64,000 bases of DNA, from contig NW_024468544.1 of assembly GCF_001632365.1 (NCBI RefSeq), positions 265,366 through 329,365 of the forward strand, written 5' to 3'. The notes under the pieces were generated by a model. That model was not told where the DNA came from. It made no database searches and saw only the letters and a list, made by a program, of their open reading frames with translations. Below, in pieces: positions 21,871-34,088 of this stretch. How positions within the stretch are numbered: the stretch's first letter is position 1; each line of letters begins with the position of its first letter. Source of the stretch: Laetiporus sulphureus 93-53 (taxonomy: Eukaryota; Basidiomycota; Agaricomycetes; Polyporales; Laetiporaceae). The translations under genes were made by a program, and so were the position numbers.

Positions 21871-23578
21871 TACGAGAATGTTGTGTATATTAGAGAATCT
21901 AGGAAATGGTAGATATTAGAATCTCTGGTTCAGTATGGCAATTCGCAGTCTTCTCCATCACCCAATTCAGTTTCCCAGATTTTCCAAAGACCAGCACTAA
22001 ATGATTCAATAATGGATGTGTCTGGTTCCTTGCACTCGCAACCTCCAGCCACACGCCACCTTCATCGATGATCCAAACCTGGTAGCGGGCGATCCGAGAA
22101 CCAGCTTCAATCTTCATGCCATGGATGAAGAGGTCGCCTACATTCAGCTTAATGCCTGGTCAGATACGGACAGGACAAGCGATGGGTTTGTCGCCGATGC
22201 TCGAGTACCAAACAACATATCCATCGTTTCCTCGAATCTTGCGTCGTTGAGGTCTCAAGAACTATATTCAGCACCATCATTATTTCAGCATATCATACGT
22301 GAAAAGGAACAGAACTCTCTTACTCTGGAGATGCGATAGGAAGTGATAGAGGAATTATCCAAGGGCATTCCGTCAGCATGAACGGCAGCCTGCCATAATT
22401 AAAGTGCGTTGCCAATTTGAAACAAGAAGAGCCTACCTCAGAATTCGGGGCAGAACGTTCATTTGATACACCATTGCTGGGGATTACACGTGACTGCAAG
22501 CCAGCATGTATCAGCACTAGCTTCATGATGTTGCCTGGACTACTCACCGATTTATGCAAGTCAGCTGCAGTGAACCGCCGCCGCTGCATTGGAGCCTTCG
22601 GTAACTGTGATGCAGCAGGTACTTGGGTGGCTGGTAGTTCACAGTAGGAGGGCGAAGTCTCTGTGTTGTTTGCATGAAAATGGAGATGCCATTCAGCTAG
22701 ATCCAGAATGGGTCCGCTTTCATATATCGGTGGCATCCGGTCAGGTAGCATGGATTAGTGGGTCGCCTTCAAAGTTGTGAGAGAGTACGAGGCTCTTATA
22801 TCACTGTTCCAACTGGGACCAGAATACAATGGCAACTGGTGGGAAATGAGAACAGGCCGTGTCAGGCAAAATAGGACCTGGGAGACTTGGTCACGCGAAA
22901 GAAGATAGGTCCAAAGAAGTGTCACGACTTACTTTCTTGGAGCTTGTATTTTTTTCTGCTCTAACCCCACAGTTTGTTTAACATAATCAAATGGTACACT
23001 CAACGAGATGGCCATTGGCCAAGCCCTTCCTTCCCAAAATGCAATCGACTTCGGATACGATCTTAGACCATTGAAACCCCCTTCAGGAAAGCGGGGTTTA
23101 AGCAGGCCAATCGTGCCGACAAAGCGGCACGGTGTCCACATCAAGCTAATCATCTGATCTGGAGAAGTCCACTCTCGTACGCGCATCTACACGATCACGA
23201 GTGAAGACTGCTCAGAAGTTAAAGCTGACTAACTCTCGCGCCTACTTCATTCACCTCCCCTTCTCATGGATGAGTGGCTGCAAGAGGCTGCCGAGGACTA
23301 ATACTGATTTTTTTTGACTCTGACCTCGCGAACGAAGTGCACAGTCGCTGCGTCTTGTTCTTCGCTCCCAATGAACACGTGTTTTCCAGTTACGTGAATT
23401 TATCATCGACTTGGAATTCCTCCGGCCGCCTTTCCTCGGAATCAGCGAGCACGCACGTCGAAAGCAGTCATGGGGTCACCGCAGCTTCCGCACCATTGGT
23501 AAATATATTTTTCCTTCGCCTGTATATACAGGTACAGATGAGGGCAAGGCAAATATCACTACTTCATAGGGTGGCACG
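21871..23578. other. About 1.7 kb without a recognisable gene
   Basis: Both strands carry only short frames. No catalytic half of the amidase was found here. A 23270-23580 plus-strand frame shows no domain. Treated as decayed intergenic DNA. Confidence 0.4.
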
Positions 23579-23990
23579 ATGTGGGCCACGGCTTTTTTAG
23601 CTGCGATCCCTCCCCACGGTCGCACTCGCGAATGTGTTCAGCCTGTCTGATCTTCGGTGGACGTTGAGGAGCGGGAACGGATCGATAGTAATTCCAGGCT
23701 CAGTGCCGTCTCAGGCTCATCTTGACCTCCTTCAAGCTAGAGTCATCACGGAACCGCTGCTGGAGATTCATGGTGTCCTCCACGACCGTACCTGCCGGCT
23801 CAAGTCTCACCTTCGCAGAGTATATGCAACGATGGATCGTCAATGATAGCTGGACATATACTGCAGATCTGAAGACATATACCGATACAGTTGACCCGTC
23901 CAGGGCTGTTTACCTGCACTCCCCGCACGGACTCCCGTACATAACCTCGACCATCATGACCAGCGAATCGAAAAGCTGTAAGCACGCACT
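23579..23990 (+). pseudogene. Beta-mannosidase N-terminal fragment
   Basis: A start at 23579 (MWATAFLAA, signal-peptide-like) shifts frame once into LPTVALANVFSLSDLRWTL and SVPSQAHLDLLQARVITEPL, then shifts again into QRWIVNDSWTYTADLKTYTD. These match the first ~100 residues of secreted GH2 beta-mannosidases (signal peptide, SQVHLDLL, and RW..NWTY blocks). A good splice donor (gtaagc, about 23980) follows. The rest of the enzyme is not downstream; instead a carnitine acyltransferase relic follows at 24062. The main beta-mannosidase relic at 6.3-9.5 kb lacks exactly this end and lies on the other strand. Confidence 0.7.
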
Positions 23991-24061
23991 CCCTTCCTTC
24001 TCCCTCTCGCTCTTGCCATCTCTTCCCTACTTTCCGCCATGATCCTGCTAAATCTCACTCA

Positions 24062-24990
24062 CCCGAACATAGTCACCAAGTTCCAGGCCCACCCGCCTGA
24101 TGGGCGCACCTTTTCGCACCAGCACGAGTTCCCCCGCCTCCCCATCTCACCCGTCGAGGACAGCTGCCGACGATACCTCAATACAAGATTTGAGAGAGCA
24201 TGAGCACATGAAGCAGGCGGCCGACGAGCTCCTTGTAAGCGACGGACCAAGATGGCAGGAGCACCTGAAGGAATACGCTGAGGACAAGGCCAGGTGCATG
24301 CCCATGAGCCTCCTTGCATTATATATGTGAACGCAGTGTGGACTGACTGTATGGGGTTGTTATATCGAGGAGTTCTGGTCAGCCCGACAGCGGCTTCTTC
24401 TCACCCGTGTGCAGCCGAGCTCATCGTACCACATTTTCGCTTACAGGTATGAGTCCTACCTCTCGCACACGGACCCACCCTCAGATTCATTTCGTCATCG
24501 AGTATGTTGCATCCTCTCTGTGCTGCACGATCTCGTCGGCTCATCACAGAAATGATCCCACGCCCGACCGTAGCTCACAGCTTCCCAGCACCACCTCTCT
24601 CATATTTCCTCCCTTGGCTTCATTCATGATCTCCGTGCCGGCATGCTGGAGCCTGATACCATCCGCGGTACCCTTTCGATATGAACTGATAGTATAAGGC
24701 TTTTCGGCAGCGTGCGTATACCAATCCCGTTTGCTGTACCTGAGAAGTCAAGCTAATCGCTCCGGGGACTTCTTTACCGAGGCTGCAAAATAGAGATACA
24801 TTCGGACTCACAGCGCATTATCGTCCTCCGGTGTGGCCGATTCTGTGAGTCCTATGCCGCTTGCTTGGAAGGTGGTCGCCTGATCAGCTTGATCGGTTCA
24901 CTTAGGAAGCCCGTCAATCTGGCCGAATTCAGACATTGTTTCTGTGCTGCCGGTGATAGATTGGCGCTTCTCGAGTAGTAATGAATGCAG
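24062..24990 (+). pseudogene. Carnitine O-acyltransferase, N-terminal half relic
   Basis: These enzymes exchange acyl groups between CoA and carnitine in mitochondria and peroxisomes. Plus strand, in order but in changing frames: FSHQHEFPRLPISPVEDSCR and RYLNTRFERA; EHMKQAADELLVSDGPRWQE; YESYLSHTDP (about 24450); NDPTPDRSSQLP (about 24555); ASFI.. then AGMLEPDTIRGTPF (about 24640); and CKIEIHSDSQRIIVLRCGRF (about 24790). The order equals the family's N-terminal half. The C-terminal catalytic His and CoA-binding region are absent, and several frameshifts and stops are present. Clear relic. Confidence 0.75.
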
Positions 24991-25329
24991 GGAAACATTC
25001 ATGCCATGCATGCACTGACTATGAAGTCTCACATGTATAAATATATAAAACCACACAAATGTTGTTTGGTCTGTACGTATTTGCTGACCATGGAATCATG
25101 CACTGGAATCCAGTATCACCACAGATGCAACGGCACACAGCCATTCCGGTCCTTCAACAGACACTCAATAGTCATTGTTCGGGGGAAAAGTGCGAAGGGG
25201 CGCAGTCAACACTGGTCAGGGAGTAGATGAGGGATGAGGGCGTGTTGTACTGTCCTTGACATGGGCGAATCTGCGAGCAATGCTGAAGGAAGAGTCAGCG
25301 GAGTAACGTGAAAGATTTGTAATGATACA

Positions 25330-28300
25330 AACGTCATAACGGTGTTAGTGTGAGTGAGATCAGCAGCTGGTTGAATATTGAGGGAGTGACGGTCTTCCAG
25401 GTCAAGTCCGGCTAACCATTGCGTATCATAACAATTCACAGGAAGCCCTTTGACAGGTAATGCACCACGCTCGAGCCTCATGGATCCACGACGGCGATAT
25501 CGAGGAAATGCGCCGTGCTTGGGTCTTCCTTCTGGTGTGAATCTACACCACAAATGCATCCAGTCAAAGACAACAGCCATCTCTCGAATTCCGGAGAGTG
25601 TCAGTACAACCTTGTCACGACATATCTCACTTTTCCTCGTGAGTGGTCGGACTCGTCGCCACTCATCGCCGTGTAAGGGATAGTGTCCCACAAATTCTGG
25701 AAACGAGCGAGATGTGAATGTGCGCTGACAGCACTTGATCGTCGTTCTCGAAGCTGATAAAGCACCATGAGTATCTAACCTATGAATCTACGATGCACGG
25801 CCTACCGCACGACGTCTATGTTCTCGATTGTCCTCTGTCTGTCTGTCAAATTCTACCTGCGTAGGCTCTTCAGTGCCGGTCAGCTGCTTCTTGTACTGAG
25901 CTCGCAAAGTTGCTAGATGGACGCTGAACATGTGTTTGATATCCTTGTCATTATGGTGATCCGAGAATCCAAGGTTGATGAACTCTTCCGAAAATACTGC
26001 AGCCGCTTGTTTGTTCCATTTTGATGTCAGCGAGCCACTCAAATGGAGCCTGAAGTCTGCCCGAGAGGGACCTGGATGCTTGTGCTGTTCAAAGGCTTGA
26101 GCCTCCTTATCTGATGCGACAGGTATAGGGCTGTCGATGAAGGTACACCCCAGCATTTCACTAGCGTGCATGCGTATTTTGGCCTTGAAGGAACGAATCA
26201 TCAGCGCTTTGATCAATCAGGTAAAAAGACATCATTCATCCGACCTGCATATTGAGGACAGTGGCATCACGATGGCGGACTTTTGTCCGAATGTTACGCA
26301 TGCCTTGTGGAGTTTGGGCCTGGGGAATTGCAGTATTTGCTTGTGTATGATAAGATGCTGCAGACGTGAGTCGAAGTTGTTCGAGGACAATTGCGAGCAG
26401 TACACGCAGGTCCTTCCTGGTGGCCACGGAGTTCTGATGATGATCATAAGTCGCTGAAGCCACGAGGACATTTTGACTCTCACCATCGCAGGGCCACTCC
26501 AATCGTGTAAGACACTTTGCTACACGTGTCCTATATTACTAAATATCCAAACATTGACGCGCCTGACTTACAAGGGTTCGCTCGTCGTCTACAAAGTGCT
26601 GATCGTTGGGAGATATCTTGGCCTTGTGCAATCGGCGTAGAACGTCCTCTACAAGGTCTCTTGAAATGATCTGATCTCGCCGCACTGACGTCCTGGTTTC
26701 ATCGCCCTCGCGATCGGCAAAATGGCCCTCCGAAAGACCTACATCGTCATGATCCCAGCTACGGATGCTGCCCGGATTCCAAGCTGGTCTCTCGTCGTCA
26801 TTCATCATCGGAGAGGTCAGTTTAGGTATACGAATGTCAGAATGCAGCAACTTGCTAAAAGAGAACCCTGCCCAAAAGCTGGATGGAGTATCGGCGACGT
26901 GAATTGCCCCGTGCACAGGCATTCCAAGGTGAGGAGCTGATGTAACTTCGTCAGCATGCTCGCCCAAAGCGACTTCCACCATATTCTCATCCGTCACTCC
27001 AACGGTGCCGTGAATAGGTCGCTCTCTCAGTTCAGTGACTTGAGGCAAGGATTGCCCGATATTCGGTGAGACAGTGGGGTATGCTGGCCTATTCACGAAA
27101 TAGTGAGGCAAAGATCTGGGCAGCCTGGGATTTGAAGAGGAACCAGATTGGTTCGCAACCTGATCGCTTGTTGGCACGAAAAGATTGCTGCGCGATAGTG
27201 ATGCATTTCGAGAGATAGAGGAGGATCGGAACTGGGCTTCGTCTGCGTGTGCGATGAGTTGCTCATGGACACTGGGTCGGTAGGAGAACCAGGAATTGTC
27301 GGTCATTTCTATATGATCAGCCAAAAAGAAACCGCTCGAGCCATCTTTGTGAGGAAATGGGGGCAATGAAGGACCTTGCTAAAGGCTACGTGCTATGACC
27401 TTTGCAGCAATATCGCCTTCGCCAACGTCTACATTGAAGCTATACTCGTTGGCTGAGCGATGCATGGCGGCCCCCATGTCGTCAACATCCATGGCGATAT
27501 TGGATGAGTAATCCCAGGTGATGTCGTGGGCTGAAGGTTGATCATCGGAGCGGGAGAATTGCATCGAAGACAGATACCGCTCGCCATCATCCGGCATATT
27601 CAGCGATGGAATACCTGACCACCCGTGCATCTGAGTACTCTCAGCAACCGCGCGATGCGAGATTAGCACTTCGCTGCCATTCATGAGGATGTTCTCTTCA
27701 CCGAATGGCATTGGCTGCAATATTTGCGACGTGTCAGCCCTCTCCATGCCGTTTATGATCGGCGAAACGAGCGTCGATGAGTTTGCTGCAGCCAATGGGA
27801 TTCCTTCCCATGATATGAAGCCGAGATCCGTGACACCTATACTCCCATCCTGAGGAATAGAAGCCCGCGTGTCGGTGCCCCTTGTCGTGCTTTCTCGCCT
27901 CAATGAATATTCATCACCACCGGTATGGCGTGGTAATGGACTCGGCGCTTCGAAGAATGGTTCCAGCCCTTGTGGAGATGGCTTCGCACTTCCCAAAGGT
28001 ATGGAGGCATTTTTCTCTTCCATTCCGAACTCACTTTGGACCGCAGGACAGGCTTTGGCTCCTCCGGAAGTGTCATCGCAACTACGTGTGCCTCGTACGG
28101 GATTTGTTGAGTGCACCTCGACAGGATCGGACCACGACGTCTGGCCCCGTAGATGTCCCTCACCGACTTCTGCTGCATCATTGACGTTCGAGGCGTTAGA
28201 CTGTCGATTGCCACTCGATCTGCCTCTTTCGACGGAGTCCAACAGAATACGCTCATTGAAAATATGTCTATGGACAGCCGGCATACCGCAAGCCTTGACT

Positions 28301-30053
28301 TGTACATCAAGTTTCGTGCCCGTTGAAGCAAGCATAGTGCGACTTTGGCCGAAAAATGAATGAAGGAGAAGTGGTGAAAAGGGGTGCTGAACTGCACTTG
28401 CAGCGTCCCAAGAAGTTGCGGATTGAGGTGACCGATGAGATGTCAACTGACCACGGCACTTATCAGCATGTCCACGTGAGTTGCCCTCAGGACTGCGTGC
28501 AGCCCCAACACCCTCACATGCGACCTCACGATCGAGGCATTGACTACGGACTCCTTGAGTATCCTGTTCATCGGACTTAGCACCCTCGCTGTGGAGTGCA
28601 ATGCCACCCAACGAGGGAAGTGCATCAGGACCTAAAACAAAGCCAGTTTACCGTGAGTTTCGATTCGCCACATTGCACGATGGGCATGTCCTGTACCTGT
28701 TAAAGTCTGCACCTTACTGCCTGAATGCATGTCTTGTATCCCCGCCGATGATTCATCTTGGTCGGCAGACCGCTCATTGATGTCTCGTGCAGGGTGATGA
28801 ATCGTGAAATCTACACAGCCATGTGATCGAGCGCAATCGGAACTTGGACTTTCGCACTCTTGAATGTAATTCAGAGCATGCCAATATTACAGAACGAAGA
28901 TCGCTCACTGAACGCAGAACAACCTTCGATAACATGATGCTCAACAATTATTTCGCCCTCAATGTCAATATCAGTCGACTCTTCCTCGCTACTAATTTCC
29001 TGGAGCATTCTCTGGTCCCAGAGAATTATCTTCAACGTCTCTGGAACTTCGTTTGTACAACAAGGAAGTCATCATGCAGTGCAGCATTCTTATATGCTCA
29101 CGGGACAACTCACCCGAACTGGCACCCATGGTATCAAGAGCCCGTCCCAGAAGGCCTAGTGGTGTCACTAATTAGAGGAAGACCGATTATACAACACAAT
29201 CACCGTACCGTGAGCTATGTCTGAAGGACGATTTGAGGGTTCCTCCGAAGAAGGGAGACTGTGCTGTTGATCGTAATGTTCGAGAATGGGAGCTTCCCAC
29301 GGTGCTGAGGGAAGCGTGTACAAGCGTCTCATCAGACAGTCATCAGAGACAATATACACTCATTCTATGCACGATTGATGCCATCATGCACAGAAATGAG
29401 AGGTTGATGCTCTTGTCCATCGAGAGAGGACTGGATGATGTCGTGCACTGCAGGTGCAAACCACGAATCCCACGAGTATATAGGACGATAAGATACATAT
29501 GTATACCTCGTTTGCTCATAACTCACCACTATTTGCCTGATCTTGTTCGACGGTCTTGAGTAGTTGCTGTCCTTCGTACGAAGACACCCCTGATGCAAGT
29601 GGAACCAAGCATCGTGAAGGCAATGCAACACTGGCAAGTTCAGGTGTTGCAGGATTCTCATGCTGTGCAATGACAGGTTGCGATTCGGTTTTGTTGACAT
29701 GAATCTTCGAAATATCATGCTGAGCTACTAGAGTTTGTCAGAGTACGTGGAGTTTAGCAGCAAGAAGACTTACTTGACTGACGAACAACAAGTATTCTTG
29801 AGTTTGTGGCAAGATTGACGAGCACCGACTCAGGTGCGGTCTGGCCCGCAGACAGAGGGCGAGGGATTGCACTGGACATGCCAGCCACCTGAAGGATAGG
29901 ATCGGGCTGCGTAGGATGCGTGTTCTCCACTGGCACAACTGCGAGAGAGATGCCATGACGATGTAATCTGATGCGCTTCTCTCTTCCCGTTACAGGGCTT
30001 GAGGAACGAAGGCGTTTGCGGCTGGAGCGAGCATTCACTTGATCGAACTGCAT
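25330..30053 (-). CDS. Long multi-exon basidiomycete protein, function unknown
   Basis: Start at 30053 (MQFDQVNARSSRKRLRSSSP), a basic nuclear-type N-terminus. Exons recognised going down: to about 29774 (donor gtaagt); 29730-29530; a probable exon near 29340-29215; about 28870-28698 (AGIQDMHSGSKVQTLTG); 28630-27390; 27350-26575 after a 45-nt intron (gtagcc..cacaaag) that removes a TAG; about 26500-26235; then RSFKAKIRMHASEMLG to EHRRRA; then LRERRSSAVSAHSHLARFQ to MSGDESDHSRG. The C-terminal part contains DHHNDKDIKHMFSVHLATLR and MSGDESDH, and later GLPVNCYDTQWLAGLDLED, a block order I recall from unnamed agaricomycete proteins. The centre is Ser/Gly/Pro-rich and disordered. The last ~300 bases show a TGA and a frame slip before GLPVNCYD, so the 3' end may be decayed. 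Exon limits are approximate. Confidence 0.5.
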
Positions 30054-30542
30054 AGCACTCAAAGACAGAAACAATCCAGTCAGACGTTGCGGCAAAGAGG
30101 AGAGACTTAGATCTTTTGCCGTCGACATCTTATCGACTGTATTGTAGGATATACTCGAAGGACAATGTGTACCTGTCGCTTTCGGTCGCTTGAATAGTTC
30201 AGGAGCACGTGATCTATGAAGCGAGAGGCCCTGGGAGACGAGGTATACATATTTTCCTAAAGCTATGCACAGCCGTTCATAATGGAACATCTGCATTTGG
30301 GTATAGACGTACCTATGTACACAGACTTCGAGTCCCAGTTCCTGCTTTGTATATTCGTGCAACCGCCAAGGGAGCATCTCCTAGTCTGATCTTCTGATCT
30401 CAAAGCCACCAGACGCGTCTTCATCGACTGTTTGATATTACCTGTACCATGTGAACATCAAAAATAACGCTTGCTTTGTTACACAGTATCTTCACCAACA
30501 CTGTTTCCAGTGGCAATGGGTTCACAGCTCTCGTATGATCAG

Positions 30543-30645
30543 AGTGCTTCAGCACATGGTGCAAAGGAACATCTGTATAGAGTGCTTCAGCACATAGTGC
30601 AAAGGAAAATCTGTATAGTGCAAAGGAACATCTGTACAAGCAGCT
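30543..30645. repeat. 38-bp tandem repeat, about 2.6 copies
   Basis: agtgcttcagcaca at 30543 and again at 30581, each followed by tggtgcaaaggaacatctg or a variant; a third partial copy (agtgcaaaggaacatctg) starts near 30617. Confidence 0.75.
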
Positions 30646-32100
30646 CTGTAGCATAAAGTCTATTACTCATCGTTGAAAAGTGACACGTACATCCTTCTTG
30701 GCTGGATGTAATCATCTCGCGTAACTGCACATCGGACCATAGGGCATGGGCAGACAAACTGAGCCAGCGCAGAACCAACCGATCATCTTCATTCGTATTG
30801 TTACCCGACTGCCGTGGAACCTAATGGCTTTGTAACAGTGCTTGGGACGGCATCTGGCTCAGCCGTAACAGACTGGAGACCATTTGCTCAGGCAACGGCG
30901 GGATGGAAGCAGTCTTGGGGGATTGGGCAATTCGTCGGGGAACATTTTGGTTCCGCGACACCCGTATACTGTCCAGCAGCAGAAAGTACACGACTTGCGC
31001 CGACATGCACTGGGCACCAACAACTTCAGCGGGGTATCGATCAGCATCTGTATGTTAACTGGAGCCTCACACAAGGCAATCACTGGCTGCTACACGCTGC
31101 AATGTCTCACGCATTGTGCAGACAAAGATCATTTTGACGGTCTGTTTGAATATATAGGCTTCGCGATCGCGCTGACTTGGTGAACGCGCTGAAGATACGC
31201 GCTGACTTGGTAGAGGAAATTCAATCATTGCAGAACGTTGCTACGCCACTGAGAGCCAGTGTCGAATGCTGGTCATTGATTTTGTTCTTCTTCGCCATGA
31301 TGTTATTATAGTGTATAGATATAGAGTCGAACGCAACGTTGAGCAGACCAGGCGATAGCCGACTTCACGATCAAGATGCTGACCGCATCGCCACCGGCTT
31401 CCAGCCCGTTGCCACCTTGTGTCGCATCGACGCCTGCAACTCGACTCCGACATTGCGCTGAGCTAGAGCCGACTACCTATACATTCTGTACTTCTCACTC
31501 TGTAGCTCTCAATCTTTTCATTGCAACTGCTTCTGCGATATAAGCTCATGCACAATCGTAAGCACCGCGCCAGACTCGATCGACTCGAATCATCCCATGA
31601 AGAAGGGCAATCAGGGAGATCGCGAATGATGACTGCAGTACGTCAATCTCACCGCATTCTTGATATCACTCCAATCTGATGTGTGAGGATGACAGGGCCC
31701 GTCAAAAGTGATGAAGACTAGTCCCATTTGCAACCCCCACGAAACATCGGCACTGGAAGGTTCTGCACCTCACATCAGCATCCTTCTTCTATCAGCGGTC
31801 TTCATGAAGTGATATCATTTACTTCATTGTAGCATTGGCCTTCAGAAAAGCCTACATCTCACAATCGAGCGCATCGAATGCTCGGATTGATGACAACACT
31901 TCCTGCTGTCCACGAAGAACGGCATAATGCGCTTCAACTGTCGGGTGTGCTGGGCAATATGAGCATTACCCAGGTGATTCTCAGCATGATGGTTTGGTGC
32001 GGTGATGCTGACTGTTGTGGGATTGGATATATCTTCCGTCAATCCTGTTCTGCAGACGTCGCCTTTCCTAAGGCATGGCCCATTGGCCTTGTACAACTTC
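30646..32100. other. About 1.45 kb without a supported gene
   Basis: Short frames only. Near 31145-31215 the phrase cgcgctgacttggt occurs twice about 30 bases apart. The right part should contain the promoter of the gene starting at 32101. Confidence 0.35.
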
Positions 32101-32997
32101 ATGTCAGATACTCAAACATCCGGCATACATAGCGAGAACCTGGGTCGCTCCGGATGGGCCAGTTTTCACAGCGGCTGGCAAAGCACTGTTCCACCGAATG
32201 CTCTAGGTGGCCAGTCCACCCCTTCTGCGGCAGCGGAAGTTTACTCGGAATTGTATGTAGGTTCCATAAATCCCCTAGCTACTGATGAAGCACTACAAGA
32301 CAACCCCGTTTCTGTCATGCATACCCTCAACGATAGGAGTTCGTCGTACTCTCCTGAATCTGTGCGAGAACATTCATCAGCATCTCTCGAGGATATATCT
32401 CCCCGGAACTTCCTTTCGTCTATAGGCCTTCATGCCTCCCGAGAACCGTCATTAATGTCTTTTCAAGATATACTTCCGTGGAATCCCCCTTCATCTATAT
32501 ATCTTGATGCCTCCCGAGAACCGTCATCAACGTCTTTCCAGGATATACCTGCATGGAACCCCCCTGCGTCTATAGGCCTTCATGCCTCCCTAGAACCCTC
32601 ACCAACTTCCTTCCAGGATATACCTTCATGGAACCCCCCTTCTATAGGCCTTCATGCCTTGCTAAATACCTTGAGCACTCCCGCTTCGAGTAACAGTGGC
32701 TTTTCGCAGTTTATACCCCTCCCCATACATGCAGAGGCTCATCACGGTGGTGACACCGATGTGATTTCTTTCTCACTGTCGCAATGTGCTCAAGGCTATG
32801 CAGAGTCTCCGCGTACACACGAGAATCTAGTACGACGAGTCATGGTCGCGCGGAATGCGCAGGGCCTAGCTGAAGATTCACGAGAACCCTCACCTTGCAT
32901 TGATCTTTCTCCATGGAATCCCTGGCCTGTGAGTGGGACTCACGATGCTACAGCCGTACCGGACCTCACTGAGCGGAGATACGAAGGAGGCTCGTGA
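32101..32997 (+). CDS. Protein with 25-residue tandem repeats
   Basis: Start chosen at the first ATG with downstream coding character (MSDTQTSGIHSENLG); 298 residues. Residues about 95-195 hold tandem copies of a unit with core SIGLHASREPSxTSFQDIPx and then WNPP (DNA units start at 32421, 32496, 32571 and 32643). The rest is Ser/Pro/Asp-rich and probably disordered. A WNPWPVSGTHD block recurs once more near the C-terminus, preceded by EDSREPSPCIDLSP. A GTGAGT overlaps the stop codon, so the gene could instead splice onward toward the SUN gene 100 bases downstream; no in-frame join was found. No known family. Confidence 0.55.
   Translation: MSDTQTSGIHSENLGRSGWASFHSGWQSTVPPNALGGQSTPSAAAEVYSELYVGSINPLATDEALQDNPVSVMHTLNDRSSSYSPESVREHSSASLEDISPRNFLSSIGLHASREPSLMSFQDILPWNPPSSIYLDASREPSSTSFQDIPAWNPPASIGLHASLEPSPTSFQDIPSWNPPSIGLHALLNTLSTPASSNSGFSQFIPLPIHAEAHHGGDTDVISFSLSQCAQGYAESPRTHENLVRRVMVARNAQGLAEDSREPSPCIDLSPWNPWPVSGTHDATAVPDLTERRYEGGS
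32421..32660 (+). repeat. Coding 75-bp tandem repeat, about 3.5 units
   Basis: tataggccttcatgcctcc or a close variant begins at 32421, 32496, 32571 and 32643; spacings 75, 75 and 72 keep the reading frame. The fourth unit has lost one codon. Confidence 0.9.
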
Positions 32998-33096
32998 GTT
33001 GCTCGCCCTTTAACGTCCGCCTCACTAGCGTCAGCTACGCCGTCTTCGGACAGAACAATCCCAACCACTTTCGCTTCAGTGCATATCGCCCTTGAG

Positions 33097-34011
33097 ATGT
33101 CGTCAATTCGAATGAAACATGATGAAGTGATCGCCGACTCACCTGGTGCTATGCCGATTTCAGCGCAGCATCATCTCCTCCCAGCAGTCGCGCCAGCTAC
33201 ACGTCGTGCATGGACTCCCTTCACGTTCGTCGGTTCTTTACGCCGTGCTGCTGGGACACTAATTGTCCTGCTTTTGGTCGCATTCTGTGTGCTCTTGATA
33301 CCGCAGACGTCCTCTGCGTATCTTTCACTAAGACACTATAATGCACCGAACTCTACACATTGCATTTCTGTGGACGAGTCATCGCTGTCCCCAGCCTTCC
33401 ATGAGCCCACGGACACCTCTTCAGACCGTATCTCAGGGGTTCACATTGTACACTCTCTCACATCGCTCACGCACGTCATCCGGGACCGTAAGGACATTGC
33501 ATTAATCAAGCGCATCCTCGGTTACAATGCTTTGAAACCTCATCCAGCCTCAATTGTGCTGAAGTCTGAAGTCAGCAGTGGGGAATGTTGGGCCATGAGT
33601 GGATCGTCGGGCCATCTTGGTTTGCAGCTGGCACATGCAATGCACATTACAAGTATCACGATGGAGCATATATCGATGGAGACATCTGAGAATATTCAAT
33701 CCGCACCCCGATCACTTTTGCTCTGGGGTTTGTCGGATACAAATGGTATCTTGCATGCAGACTGTCCATTGCATCCCATCGGATATTCATCGACCCTGCC
33801 AATGCGCATGCAACTTCCCGCCGGGATGAGAATGCTTCCTCTTGCAGTTATGGATTATGACATATACTCATCGTCCCGCAATCAGACCGTCGACACCGAT
33901 ACTTGCTTTCATGGACTTCGTTTCAATGTAGTGATTTTAGAGGTCTTGAGTAATTGGGGATTGCTAGATTTTACTTGTCTGTATAGTGTTGTATTGCATG
34001 GGCAGGCCTGA
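33097..34011 (+). CDS. SUN-domain membrane protein
   Basis: SUN proteins sit in the inner nuclear membrane or ER and couple the nuclear interior to the cytoskeleton or act in ER quality control. Single exon, 304 residues, starting MSSIRMKHDE. One membrane segment at residues 51-69 (AAGTLIVLLLVAFCVLLIP). The SUN domain (about 140-304) shows PASIVLKSEVSSGECWAMSG, GHLGLQLAHAMHITSITMEH, PRSLLLWGL, and the C-terminal FNVVILEVLSNWGLLDFTCL then YSVVLHG, with the paired cysteines typical of the domain. The coiled coil between membrane and SUN is short. No lesion seen. It reads away from the 25-residue-repeat gene, 99 bases downstream of it. Confidence 0.85.
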   Translation: MSSIRMKHDEVIADSPGAMPISAQHHLLPAVAPATRRAWTPFTFVGSLRRAAGTLIVLLLVAFCVLLIPQTSSAYLSLRHYNAPNSTHCISVDESSLSPAFHEPTDTSSDRISGVHIVHSLTSLTHVIRDRKDIALIKRILGYNALKPHPASIVLKSEVSSGECWAMSGSSGHLGLQLAHAMHITSITMEHISMETSENIQSAPRSLLLWGLSDTNGILHADCPLHPIGYSSTLPMRMQLPAGMRMLPLAVMDYDIYSSSRNQTVDTDTCFHGLRFNVVILEVLSNWGLLDFTCLYSVVLHGQA

Positions 34012-34088
34012 TCCAATTTGCTGCAGATTTTACACTTTCTGGCACTGCGTGTAGATTCCGATGATTCTTGTGAATGTAACGAGCGTAG

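Noticed and set aside
27869..28363. 164-codon plus-strand frame
   Set aside because: Antisense to the largest exon of the unknown minus-strand gene.
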